Origin: an uncultured Clostridia bacterium | GTDB lineage: Bacteria; Bacillota; Clostridia; UBA1381 | Reading direction: 5' to 3' | Length of the DNA stretch: 17,715 nt | NCBI GenBank assembly: GCA_934454215.1 | Contig: CAKSGG010000067.1 | Location: 1-17,715, forward strand | Part shown: piece after piece, positions 1-6,361 of the stretch | Layout: every line of letters begins with the position of its first letter | How positions within the stretch are numbered: position 1 is the stretch's first letter | Position numbers and translations under genes: made by a program | The notes under the pieces: generated by a model | Database searches by the model: none | What the model was told of the DNA's origin: nothing | The model's input: only the letters and a program-made list of their open reading frames with translations

Positions 1-422
1 TCAGCAACATTAAAGTCTGCCCTGCCGATTGCTTCGGACTGAAATATCACCGATACATCGGCTTTTTTTCCGTAACGCTCGGGAGTAAATGCCACATTTG
101 AAATTACACGTGCATTGTATGAGCTTGACATATCGTCAAATTTAAACAGTCCCTTGCCCGTAAGCCACGACGCAATTCGTGCCGCCTTACGCTCCAGTTC
201 CGCAAGATTATCTCCGTATATGTGCATCGTTACTTCAAACACTCTGTCCTCGTAAAATGCTCTCCCGTATTCGTTGGCTTCGGTCATATCGTACTCGCCG
301 TCCATGTTTGGAACGCTGTAGGTCTGATTCTTCACGCTCGGTAGCATTGTTCTGTTTTTCGTCTGAATGTCAACACCGAACTCGTTTGAACTTCGTCCTT
401 TAAATACAAATCCGTTTTTCAT
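1..422 (-). CDS. Distal tail protein (Dit), partial: C-terminal part lies beyond the left edge
   Basis: The frame is open from an ATG at 422 to the window edge, giving about 140 residues. It begins MKNGFVFKGRSS, followed by a stretch with DGEYDMTEANEYGRAFYEDR and later LERKAARIASWL and YNARVISNV. This is the typical N-terminal barrel of Dit proteins of the SPP1 gp19.1 / phage tail family. Dit forms the hexameric hub joining the tail tube to the tip. The ribosome binding site GGAGG lies inside the last codons of the tape measure gene and the two genes are separated by four bases, so they are co-transcribed. The order tape measure then Dit is the usual siphophage order. Family call is fairly sure; total length is unknown. 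Confidence 0.85.
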   Translation of the reverse strand, partial: MKNGFVFKGRSSNEFGVDIQTKNRTMLPSVKNQTYSVPNMDGEYDMTEANEYGRAFYEDRVFEVTMHIYGDNLAELERKAARIASWLTGKGLFKFDDMSSSYNARVISNVAFTPERYGKKADVSVIFQSEAIGRADFNVA

Positions 423-426
423 CAAA

Positions 427-3400
427 TCAGCCTCCCATTAAAGATTGTTTCATCTTTGGCATAAACCATGCCATCATGCCGTCACTCACGCCATACATAT
501 TATATGTTGTTCCGTAGGTAATCGCTCTGTCATTTTGAAGATTTTCAATGCCTTTCAATAAATCATTAAATAATCCCTGCATATTCGCCGTGTTACCTTG
601 TATGCTTCTTGCTATTCCGGCAATGTCTATCTGCGCATTGCTTAAAGAGTTTAAAACCTGCTTTTTGTATTTTTCCGCCGTATCCAAATCGGCACGCATT
701 TTTTCAACAACCTCAGTCTGTTTTGCCTGAAGTTCCTTTACTGTTTTTTGGTGCAGTAAATCTTCAAGATTTTCGGTCGTTTCCTTGTAAACGTCCTTAC
801 CCCGTTGTGTAACGGCTCCTGCGTATATTTTTGCCTTTTCGCTCGCTTCGCTGATGTTACGGGTCAGAACCCTCATATCAAAGGCTTCTTCCTTTTTGTC
901 GATGAGTTTGTTATATCCATCGTCAACCTCATCTATATAGGCTCTCTGCGCTTCAAGCATTTCATCGTATGCGTCCCATTGAGCATTGTACAACTCACGC
1001 TGTGCGGCTTTGAAATCATTGATGTATGTATCCCAGTCTATTTTACCTTGATTAAAGCGTTCCTGAATACCTGCAATGACCCGTTCCCAAGTTTGTACCA
1101 AACTATCGCCGTTTTGCCACCCGAATGTCTCGTTGTTGGTTATCCATTCCTCATACTCTTTTTTCCATGCCGCATACTCATCAGCGTTGGCTTCTTTGGT
1201 TTTATCGGCAATCATATCGTCATACTCTTGCAGACTTACATTAAGCTGCGGACTTGTTATCATTCCGGCGCCGTATGCCTCATATGCCGCCGCTTTCATT
1301 TTTTCAACGCTTTCAATATAGCTTTCCACTGACATATTATTGTATTTGACCTGTCGTTCAAGCCACGCTTTGGAGTTTTCGACCCTGTCGTCAAACATAT
1401 CCTTGCCGAGCTTTTTTAAGTATGTATTCGCTTCTTTTTCAGTGATAACACTGTCTTTTACATACTGTTTTTCACGGTCGCTCACACGTTGGAATCCCGC
1501 AACCATACTGTCGGAGTATTCGTCCCAGTCATTAAAGACGGCACGTGTCGCAAGATATTCTTCGGATAATTCGTTCTGCTCGTCACGAACCTTACGGGTT
1601 GCCGCCCATATCTCCTCCTGAATATCCTCAACGTCTTTTTGAGTTGATGTAAATTCCTTTGAGAGCGCAACCCATTTTTTTAATTCTTCCGTAACCGATA
1701 CCGCATGAGTACGTGTGTAATGCGTCCAGTCGTCCTTTGCGGTTTTAAATGCGTCGGAATTGTCCTTACCTTCGGCATAATGCGGTATTCCCATATTTGC
1801 CATAATGCGCTTTGTCTGGGCGGCTGTATATACCTTTGCTCCCCGTGATAACGGGAGTATAACATTACGTCCCTGCGGTATAAATGCACGTCCTCGGTCT
1901 ATGATAAGCTCTCTCGGGTCGGATATGCCCGTCTGGTCGTTTACCATTGCAAGACCTCCGCCGAAATTTTGTGTGCCTTTGGCAGCCTTTTGGACTTTCA
2001 TAGTATAGATTGCCGTTCCGTGTATTGTGGGTGCTGTGGTAGGATGATTTCCCATTGTATAGTTCGCCTTACCCGATATAGCCGAAGCTTTTTTAGGATA
2101 GTTTCCAATTGTATAATTCGCTTTGCCGTTCGTGTCAGGTACTTTTTTAGGGGTTTCTCCTGCCGTATAATTTATTTTGCCGTCTGCCGTTACATTATCG
2201 GGCTTTTCGATGTTTCCCGTCGCATAATCGACCTTTCCTTTTGCGACTATTTCAGGCGGTTCTTCGATATTTCCCGTTGTGTAATTAATTGCAACGTCTT
2301 TTGTTGTTTTTTCTTTAAGCTCCGGCGGTTCATTTTCGTTTGTATATTTAATATCTACATTTATCCCTTGCTCTTTCAAGGCTTCTACTTTATTCTGTAC
2401 AGTTTCCAATTCTTCATCATTAGCATTGGCGTCTACAGTTATTTGAATCGTAGAACCTTGTTTTAATTCATCAACCTTGTTTCCCGCTTCATCAAGGACA
2501 TCAACATTTCCGTCAGCATTTACTTGAAAAGATACCGACCCGACATTTTGCAAAGATTTTACTTTTTCTTCCGCATTGTCAATTAAACTAATATCACCGT
2601 CGGCATTTATCGTAATTTTTTTCTCTTTTGGTATCAACCCCATACTGTGAGCAATTTCGGTCATTTTATCGGCAATACCGCCGCTGTCAAGCCCCTCAAA
2701 CAATCCTTGCTGTTGTCCTAATGACTGCATGTCTGCCAGTACATTTTTTACTGCGTCACCACCTTTTGCACAAGCCTGTGAAACGTCTGTAAATCCATTT
2801 TTCAGCAGTGCCGCACCCGTAACTGTATCTTGTGTTGACGCTCCGAATTTTTGCATATCGGATATATATGTACTTACAAAATTCGAAAGGCTCTGTCCGC
2901 CCTCGCTGAACAGTTTGTTTAAATCCTTTTGTCCCGTTTGGATTTGTGCGGCTTGCACTGCGTAATCATGTGCAGCCTCGCCCGAAGCTTTTAAACCCGT
3001 AATAATGTCCTGTATGCCTGTATCGGTTTTTCCGTATGACATTTCAGCCAGTCCTATTTGGGTAAGGTCACGACCTGCCTTTTCGATATTTGCAATAGTT
3101 TCATTGTCCTTGCTCAAGGTGTCTCTTAATTTTGCAGCTTTTTTGTCAAGGTCATCATACATTTTAGTGAATTGGTTATTTATGCCGTCAAATCCTAAAA
3201 AATCGCCGCTAAAATCAAAGTCTTTTAATTCTTCAAATTGATGTCCTATATCGTTTAAAGCCTTACTATATTCACTCTGCACTTCTGTGCTGTTTTTTTG
3301 CTCATCCGATAATTCCGACCAACTGTTATATAAGTTTTGAACCGCTGTTTTTGCATTATCAATCTTTTGCATTTTATCGGAATAGACATCAAGTTCGGCA

Positions 3401-5277
3401 CTGTTTTCTTTTATTCGCTGTTTTATTTCGGGCAGCATATCCGTTTGTGATGTTATTTGAGAAATCAATTCGGAACGCTGCGGAATTAATTCACTCTGTG
3501 TAAGGGATTTAGCTTTTTCAATTGCCTCGTCTATGTCACCGCTGTCAACATTAATCTTGAATTTTTCCGATAAGGTTTTCTTTATTTCTTCAACCCTCTG
3601 TTTTGCATATTCAAGGTCTGTTCCATCAAGTTTTCCACCTTGTATCTTTCCTGTTAAATCCTTGTATTCCCATTGCAAGTCGTTTAATTCTTTGTAGTTC
3701 TGTGCCAATGTCAATACTTCGCTTGATGATGAAGCAAGCGACCTTGAAGCTTCAACCTGCCTATTCTTATATTTTTCCACTGCGACAGTTGTCAGTCCTA
3801 TTCCTGCCGCAACTGCGCCCAATGCAAGAACAGCAGGACCCGCACCCGAAATAATCGTAGAAAACACACCGCCTGCGCCTGCTACGGTTTTAACCTTATC
3901 AATACCTTTTTTAATGCTTGCTATGCCCTCCACAGTGCCGCCTATGCCTTTTATAAGGCTTGTTGTACCCTTTACCGCCGCACCTGTTATGACAACCGCT
4001 TTTGCGCCCGATATGACAGCTTTCTTTGTTCCCTCGTCGGCGTTTGCGATTTTATCCGCAAGATTGCCTATAGCTCCTGCGCCTTTGGCAACCTCGGGCA
4101 ATAACACATTACCCCATGAACGAGCCGCACCGTTTACGGCATTTTTTGCAAGCTGTATCTGATTTGCCGTTGTAGCATATGCTGTATTTGCTTCCTTTGA
4201 AAGCGCCGTATTTTCCTTGTATGCACTGCTTGACAGATTCATGCACTTTTCAAGCAAACCATAATTATTCGCCAAAGCCATTACCGCCTGTTGGTCTTGC
4301 GTATTGTTAATGCCCAAGTCCATCATTGCCGCCGTAAGGTCTTCGGTTGCAGATAACCCTTTTATTAAACCGTTAAACGCTCCCGACGGGTCTGTACTCC
4401 ATTGCTGTTTAAATCCCTCCGCTGTTGTTCCTGCATATTTTGCATATTTTTGCAAAGTTTCTGTATTGCCCGATACTGCGCCTTGAATATCAAGCCATGT
4501 ACGACCCATGGCAGAACCGCCGAGCTGTGCTTCAATACCCGACGAAGCCAAAGCCGCCGAATATCCGAGTACTTCATCAGATGTCATATGTACGGTATTT
4601 CCGAATTTACCCATACGCAGTGCCATATGTGCAATATCCGCTTCCGTTGTCGCCGTATTGTTTCCAAGTGCAACAATCGCAGAACCCACACGGTCAGCGT
4701 TATCAAGGCTCTCACCCGATACATTTATGAACTGTGCAAGCGTTGCCGCTCCTTCTTCACCTGCAAGGTTTGTGGCAACACCCATTGCCGCCGTTATTTC
4801 GGTAAATTTTGCAATATGGTCGGCGTCAACACCGAGCTGACCTGCTGTAGCCGCAAGATTTGCCAGTTCTGTAGCCTGTACGGGAATACGCTTTGACATT
4901 TCTTGTATTTCCGTATTAACCCTTTCCAACTGTTCGGGTGTACCCTCAACCGTCTTTTTTACGCCCGTAAATGCGGTTTCATATCCCATTGCCGCTTTTG
5001 TTACCGCAACACCCGCACCGACCGCACCGACAGCCGCAATCTGCAGCGGTTTTGTTACTCTATCGACGCCCTCGCCGAAATCCTTTATTGATTTGCCCGC
5101 CGATTCAAATTTATTTTTATTTCTCGATACGGTATTGCCAACATTATTTACCACATTTGCGGCATTGCTTACCGTTCCGCTCATATTGTTTACATTGCTC
5201 GAAACCTTTCCCAATACCGCACTGGCGTTATCCTCTGCATTTATTCTGACAAGCAATTCACTTATTACGTCCGACAT
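427..5277 (-). CDS. Tail tape measure protein (TP901 family)
   Basis: This 1616-residue protein sets tail length and is threaded through the tail tube. Residues about 99-270 (FTGVKKTVEGTPEQLERV onward, with ANLAATAGQLGV and TSDEVLGYSAALASSGIEAQLGG) are the conserved TP901 tape-measure core. Hydrophobic segments lie at about 78-97 and 478-498. Long charged helical stretches follow, then two sets of short repeats (residues 888-975 and 995-1093). A conserved tail stretch comes next, with GGGLAMVNDQTG and AQTKRIMANMGIPHYAEG. No peptidase or lysozyme motif was recognised. From the usual 0.15 nm per residue, the tail would be roughly 200-240 nm, less if the repeats fold compactly. The ATG at 5277 follows an AGGAG site. 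Unusually, the gene is separated from its chaperones by about 1.1 kb of TA modules and has a terminator just upstream. Confidence 0.95.
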   Translation of the reverse strand: MSDVISELLVRINAEDNASAVLGKVSSNVNNMSGTVSNAANVVNNVGNTVSRNKNKFESAGKSIKDFGEGVDRVTKPLQIAAVGAVGAGVAVTKAAMGYETAFTGVKKTVEGTPEQLERVNTEIQEMSKRIPVQATELANLAATAGQLGVDADHIAKFTEITAAMGVATNLAGEEGAATLAQFINVSGESLDNADRVGSAIVALGNNTATTEADIAHMALRMGKFGNTVHMTSDEVLGYSAALASSGIEAQLGGSAMGRTWLDIQGAVSGNTETLQKYAKYAGTTAEGFKQQWSTDPSGAFNGLIKGLSATEDLTAAMMDLGINNTQDQQAVMALANNYGLLEKCMNLSSSAYKENTALSKEANTAYATTANQIQLAKNAVNGAARSWGNVLLPEVAKGAGAIGNLADKIANADEGTKKAVISGAKAVVITGAAVKGTTSLIKGIGGTVEGIASIKKGIDKVKTVAGAGGVFSTIISGAGPAVLALGAVAAGIGLTTVAVEKYKNRQVEASRSLASSSSEVLTLAQNYKELNDLQWEYKDLTGKIQGGKLDGTDLEYAKQRVEEIKKTLSEKFKINVDSGDIDEAIEKAKSLTQSELIPQRSELISQITSQTDMLPEIKQRIKENSAELDVYSDKMQKIDNAKTAVQNLYNSWSELSDEQKNSTEVQSEYSKALNDIGHQFEELKDFDFSGDFLGFDGINNQFTKMYDDLDKKAAKLRDTLSKDNETIANIEKAGRDLTQIGLAEMSYGKTDTGIQDIITGLKASGEAAHDYAVQAAQIQTGQKDLNKLFSEGGQSLSNFVSTYISDMQKFGASTQDTVTGAALLKNGFTDVSQACAKGGDAVKNVLADMQSLGQQQGLFEGLDSGGIADKMTEIAHSMGLIPKEKKITINADGDISLIDNAEEKVKSLQNVGSVSFQVNADGNVDVLDEAGNKVDELKQGSTIQITVDANANDEELETVQNKVEALKEQGINVDIKYTNENEPPELKEKTTKDVAINYTTGNIEEPPEIVAKGKVDYATGNIEKPDNVTADGKINYTAGETPKKVPDTNGKANYTIGNYPKKASAISGKANYTMGNHPTTAPTIHGTAIYTMKVQKAAKGTQNFGGGLAMVNDQTGISDPRELIIDRGRAFIPQGRNVILPLSRGAKVYTAAQTKRIMANMGIPHYAEGKDNSDAFKTAKDDWTHYTRTHAVSVTEELKKWVALSKEFTSTQKDVEDIQEEIWAATRKVRDEQNELSEEYLATRAVFNDWDEYSDSMVAGFQRVSDREKQYVKDSVITEKEANTYLKKLGKDMFDDRVENSKAWLERQVKYNNMSVESYIESVEKMKAAAYEAYGAGMITSPQLNVSLQEYDDMIADKTKEANADEYAAWKKEYEEWITNNETFGWQNGDSLVQTWERVIAGIQERFNQGKIDWDTYINDFKAAQRELYNAQWDAYDEMLEAQRAYIDEVDDGYNKLIDKKEEAFDMRVLTRNISEASEKAKIYAGAVTQRGKDVYKETTENLEDLLHQKTVKELQAKQTEVVEKMRADLDTAEKYKKQVLNSLSNAQIDIAGIARSIQGNTANMQGLFNDLLKGIENLQNDRAITYGTTYNMYGVSDGMMAWFMPKMKQSLMGG
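1999..2295 (-). repeat. Six tandem 18-19-residue repeats in the tape measure protein
   Basis: Residues about 995-1093 hold six units that start with a tyrosine motif (YTTGN, YATGN, YTAGE, YTIGN, YTMGN, YTMKV). The tyrosines fall at residues 999, 1018, 1037, 1055, 1073 and 1091, so the period is 19, 19, 18, 18, 18. Between them the units share a proline pair and a G-K or G-T before the next tyrosine. The alternating hydrophobic pattern suggests short beta hairpins. The repeats are diverged at the DNA level, so they are old. Confidence 0.85.
2353..2616 (-). repeat. Three 29-30-residue beta-alpha repeats in the tape measure protein
   Basis: Residues about 888-975 form three units: one starting ITINADGDIS, one FQVNADGNVD and one ITVDANANDE. 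Each is followed by a short helix of the pattern KV..L...G (KVKSLQNVG, KVDELKQGS, KVEALKEQG). They lead directly into the six shorter repeats. This looks like an inserted, rod-like or globular accessory region rather than the simple helical ruler. Confidence 0.8.
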
Positions 5278-5311
5278 TTCTTCACTCTCCTTTCTGTTTT
5301 TCGGTAATAAA

Positions 5312-5333
5312 AAAGCACGCCGAAACGTGCTTT
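5312..5333 (-). terminator. Intrinsic terminator after hicAB-1, just upstream of the tape measure gene
   Basis: On the minus strand an 8-bp perfect stem (AAAGCACG / CGTGCTTT) with a 6-nt loop runs straight into TTTATT. It ends the hicAB-1 transcript 13 bases after the hicB stop codon and 35 bases before the tape measure start codon. Late transcription must pass it to reach the tape measure, because no promoter is visible between them. Confidence 0.85.
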
Positions 5334-5345
5334 ATATCTTAAATT

Positions 5346-5744
5346 TTACTGCCTTATATTTAACTCTTCCATTAGTGCGTTCTGCAACACATTTGAGAAA
5401 TTCACATTCTCATCTATTGCCATGTCATTTAACCATTCCGGAATAGTTAAAGTCTTTTTCACCGATTTACTTTTGTAATACTTTTCATATTCCCATGTAT
5501 CACAGCTTATAAGCGTTACAAAAGAATCTTTATCAGCCTTAATCTCTTTTATGTCAGTTGCTTTTGCGATTACTTTATTATCCTTTTCCTTGTGATACAA
5601 CATTAAGCATAAAGCGTCCTGTGCATTTTCCAAACCGTCCTGCAAATCTTCACCTTGGGTGAAGCAGTCGGGCAAATCGGGAAATGTTATGGAATACACA
5701 TTATTTTCTTTTTTGAATATCGCAGGATAAACATACTTTGCCAT
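5346..5744 (-). CDS. hicB: HicB family antitoxin (hicAB-1)
   Basis: This 132-residue protein is the antitoxin that neutralises the HicA RNase and represses its own operon. Residues 1-60 (YPAIFKKENNVYSITFPDLPDCFTQGED) are the degenerate RNase H-like HicB fold with the typical FPDLPDC..QGE signature. Residues about 95-127 (VKKTLTIPEWLNDMAIDEN, NFSNVLQNAL) form a ribbon-helix-helix-like DNA-binding end. The ATG at 5744 follows GGAGG. The gene lies 25 bp after hicA and is followed by a terminator, so the pair forms a complete unit. It sits between the tail chaperones and the tape measure, an unusual place for a TA module. Confidence 0.93.
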   Translation of the reverse strand: MAKYVYPAIFKKENNVYSITFPDLPDCFTQGEDLQDGLENAQDALCLMLYHKEKDNKVIAKATDIKEIKADKDSFVTLISCDTWEYEKYYKSKSVKKTLTIPEWLNDMAIDENVNFSNVLQNALMEELNIRQ

Positions 5745-5769
5745 AGTTATAATACCTCCATTTCAAACA

Positions 5770-5961
5770 TTAAAATGATTCAATTCTGGCTTGCTTTAGT
5801 ATTGCCTTCAAAGTTCCGGGAGCAACGTCTTGTGTATTATGCCGTCCTACGGGAAATTCCGAATCGGTTTTAAAGCTGTACCATATTTCGTGGCGTTTGC
5901 CCTCATGGCGAAAAATACAACCGTTCTTTTTTAATATTTTTTTCAGTTCGCTGTATTTCAT
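5770..5961 (-). CDS. hicA: HicA family mRNA interferase toxin (hicAB-1)
   Basis: This 63-residue protein has the double-stranded-RNA-binding-like fold of HicA toxins, which cleave mRNA. MKYSELKKILKKNGC is the first helix. The stretch RHEGKRHEIWYS carries the expected catalytic histidine (residue 24). The stretch VGRHNTQDVAPGTLKAILKQA is the conserved C-terminal helix. The canonical G-S-H around the active site is replaced by G-K-R-H. The start at 5961 follows GAGGG and lies downstream of a consensus promoter. It appears intact, so it is presumed active and paired with the hicB that follows it. Confidence 0.92.
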   Translation of the reverse strand: MKYSELKKILKKNGCIFRHEGKRHEIWYSFKTDSEFPVGRHNTQDVAPGTLKAILKQARIESF

Positions 5962-5985
5962 ATTGTTCCCTCGCTTTCTTTAAAT

Positions 5986-6014
5986 ATTATAACACGTATT
6001 AGTACGTATGTCAA
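5986..6014 (-). promoter_or_regulatory. Promoter and probable HicB operator of hicAB-1
   Basis: On the minus strand TTGACA (6009-6014) and TATAAT (5986-5991) are separated by 17 bp. The spacer holds two ACGTAT elements ten bases apart (plus-strand reading ACGTATTAGTACGTAT), one helical turn, so both lie on the same face. This is a good candidate site for HicB autorepression. The hicAB-2 promoter has the same ACGTAT core. Confidence 0.85.
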
Positions 6015-6024
6015 TACTTATTCA

Positions 6025-6050
6025 ATAAAAAAGCATGATTTTTCATGCTT
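6025..6050 (-). terminator. Minus-strand terminator ending the toxin mRNA of type I-like locus A
   Basis: A perfect 8-bp stem (AAGCATGA / TCATGCTT) with a 4-nt loop is followed on the minus strand by TTTTATTG. It lies directly upstream of the antisense RNA promoter and just before the hicAB-1 promoter. A toxin mRNA ending here would contain the full complement of the antisense RNA. Confidence 0.8.
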
Positions 6051-6055
6051 AACTG

Positions 6056-6084
6056 TTGACAATATTTATTTTTTGTGTTAAAAT
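6056..6084 (+). promoter_or_regulatory. Promoter of the antisense RNA of locus A
   Basis: TTGACA (6056-6061), a 17-bp spacer and TAAAAT (6079-6084) make a near-consensus sigma-A promoter. It faces the late genes and drives the short convergent RNA. Expected start is near 6091. Confidence 0.85.
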
Positions 6085-6090
6085 GCACTT

Positions 6091-6184
6091 ACAAGGAACG
6101 GTGAATGGCTGTTCCGCAATGGTTTTTTGTAGAATTACATTCTACCCAACCGCCTTTGGGTCAGCTTAGGCGGTTATTTTTTTA
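6091..6184 (+). ncRNA. Predicted antisense RNA (antitoxin) of type I-like locus A
   Basis: This is a predicted transcript of about 94 nt between a near-consensus promoter and an intrinsic terminator, with no gene of its own. Its 5' end folds as a GGAAC...GTTCC hairpin. Its 3' third is complementary to the last codons and stop codon of the 20-residue toxin, and the rest to the toxin mRNA 3' untranslated region. This is the arrangement of type I antitoxins that overlap the 3' end of the toxin message (as in Bacillus bsrG/SR4 or txpA/ratA). The exact 5' and 3' ends are inferred. Confidence 0.75.
6148..6184 (+). terminator. Terminator of the antisense RNA of locus A
   Basis: An 8-bp stem (AACCGCCT / AGGCGGTT, 6148-6155 and 6168-6175) with a 12-nt loop is followed by A and a run of T on the plus strand. 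The distal arm overlaps the toxin stop codon (6174-6176). On the minus strand there is no T run after the stem, so toxin transcription probably continues through it. Confidence 0.88.
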
Positions 6185-6236
6185 TCACTATAACAATAAA
6201 CAATATAATTATCAAATAGAATGTATATTCGTTCAT
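6174..6236 (-). CDS. Putative 20-residue membrane peptide toxin, type I-like locus A
   Basis: The peptide starts M-N-E-Y-T-F, continues with 12 almost purely aliphatic residues (LIIILFIVIVI) and ends K-K. This is a single membrane helix with a positive C-terminal end, the usual make-up of type I toxins. The ATG at 6236 has a GGGGGTGG ribosome binding site six bases upstream. It has its own promoter (6302-6330), a 5' leader of about 59 nt and a convergent antisense RNA. It has the same length, stop position relative to the terminator, and I-K-K ending as the peptide at 10472-10534. It is much shorter than Fst (33 residues) or BsrG/TxpA types, and I cannot place it in a named family. Toxicity is inferred; a holin-like or lysis role is an alternative. 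Confidence 0.72.
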   Translation of the reverse strand: MNEYTFYLIIILFIVIVIKK

Positions 6237-6239
6237 AGT

Positions 6240-6264
6240 CTACCACCCCCGTATGAGAGTGTAG
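6240..6264 (-). promoter_or_regulatory. Hairpin that hides the ribosome binding site of toxin A
   Basis: In the toxin mRNA, CTACACTC (6264-6257) can pair with GGGTGGTAG (6248-6240), eight pairs with one bulged G and one G-U. The second arm contains the Shine-Dalgarno sequence. Type I toxin messages commonly keep the start site closed in this way until processing. Confidence 0.6.
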
Positions 6265-6301
6265 GAACAACCGCCATACCGTTCCTTGCTTTCCATTTCG
6301 T

Positions 6302-6330
6302 ATTATATCACATATTTTGCACACTGCCAA
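6302..6330 (-). promoter_or_regulatory. Promoter of toxin A
   Basis: On the minus strand TTGGCA (6325-6330), a 17-bp spacer and TATAAT (6302-6307) form a strong promoter. The expected start is near 6295, eight bases before the AAGGAACGGT repeat. Confidence 0.85.
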
Positions 6331-6361
6331 TATATTTTTACAAATTTTATCGAATTTTCAC

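Larger units (their letters stand above)
6093..6287. repeat. Inverted repeat pair framing locus A
   Basis: AAGGAACGGT at 6093-6102 is repeated perfectly inverted at 6278-6287. GGCTGTTCC at 6107-6115 matches 6264-6272 inverted with one difference. As a result the antisense RNA and the toxin mRNA start with nearly the same hairpin, and the toxin mRNA 5' end can pair with its own 3' region over about 19 bp with a small internal loop. Confidence 0.85.

Noticed and set aside
805..1332. Plus-strand open frame of 175 codons
   Set aside because: It lies entirely inside the tape measure gene on the other strand, has no ribosome binding site, and is Cys/Phe-rich as expected for a shadow frame.
1999..2295. 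CRISPR-like periodic array
   Set aside because: The 54-57 bp period is an in-frame protein repeat with diverged units, not identical direct repeats with unique spacers.
4402..4896. Plus-strand open frame of 164 codons
   Set aside because: Shadow of the conserved TP901 domain of the tape measure gene; Cys/Arg-rich composition with no recognisable motif.
6093..6287. Reading the inverted repeats of locus A as ends of a transposable element
   Set aside because: They lie at the 5' ends of two transcripts, not at the edges of the inserted DNA. No target-site duplication is seen, and locus B has unrelated repeat sequence in the same positions.
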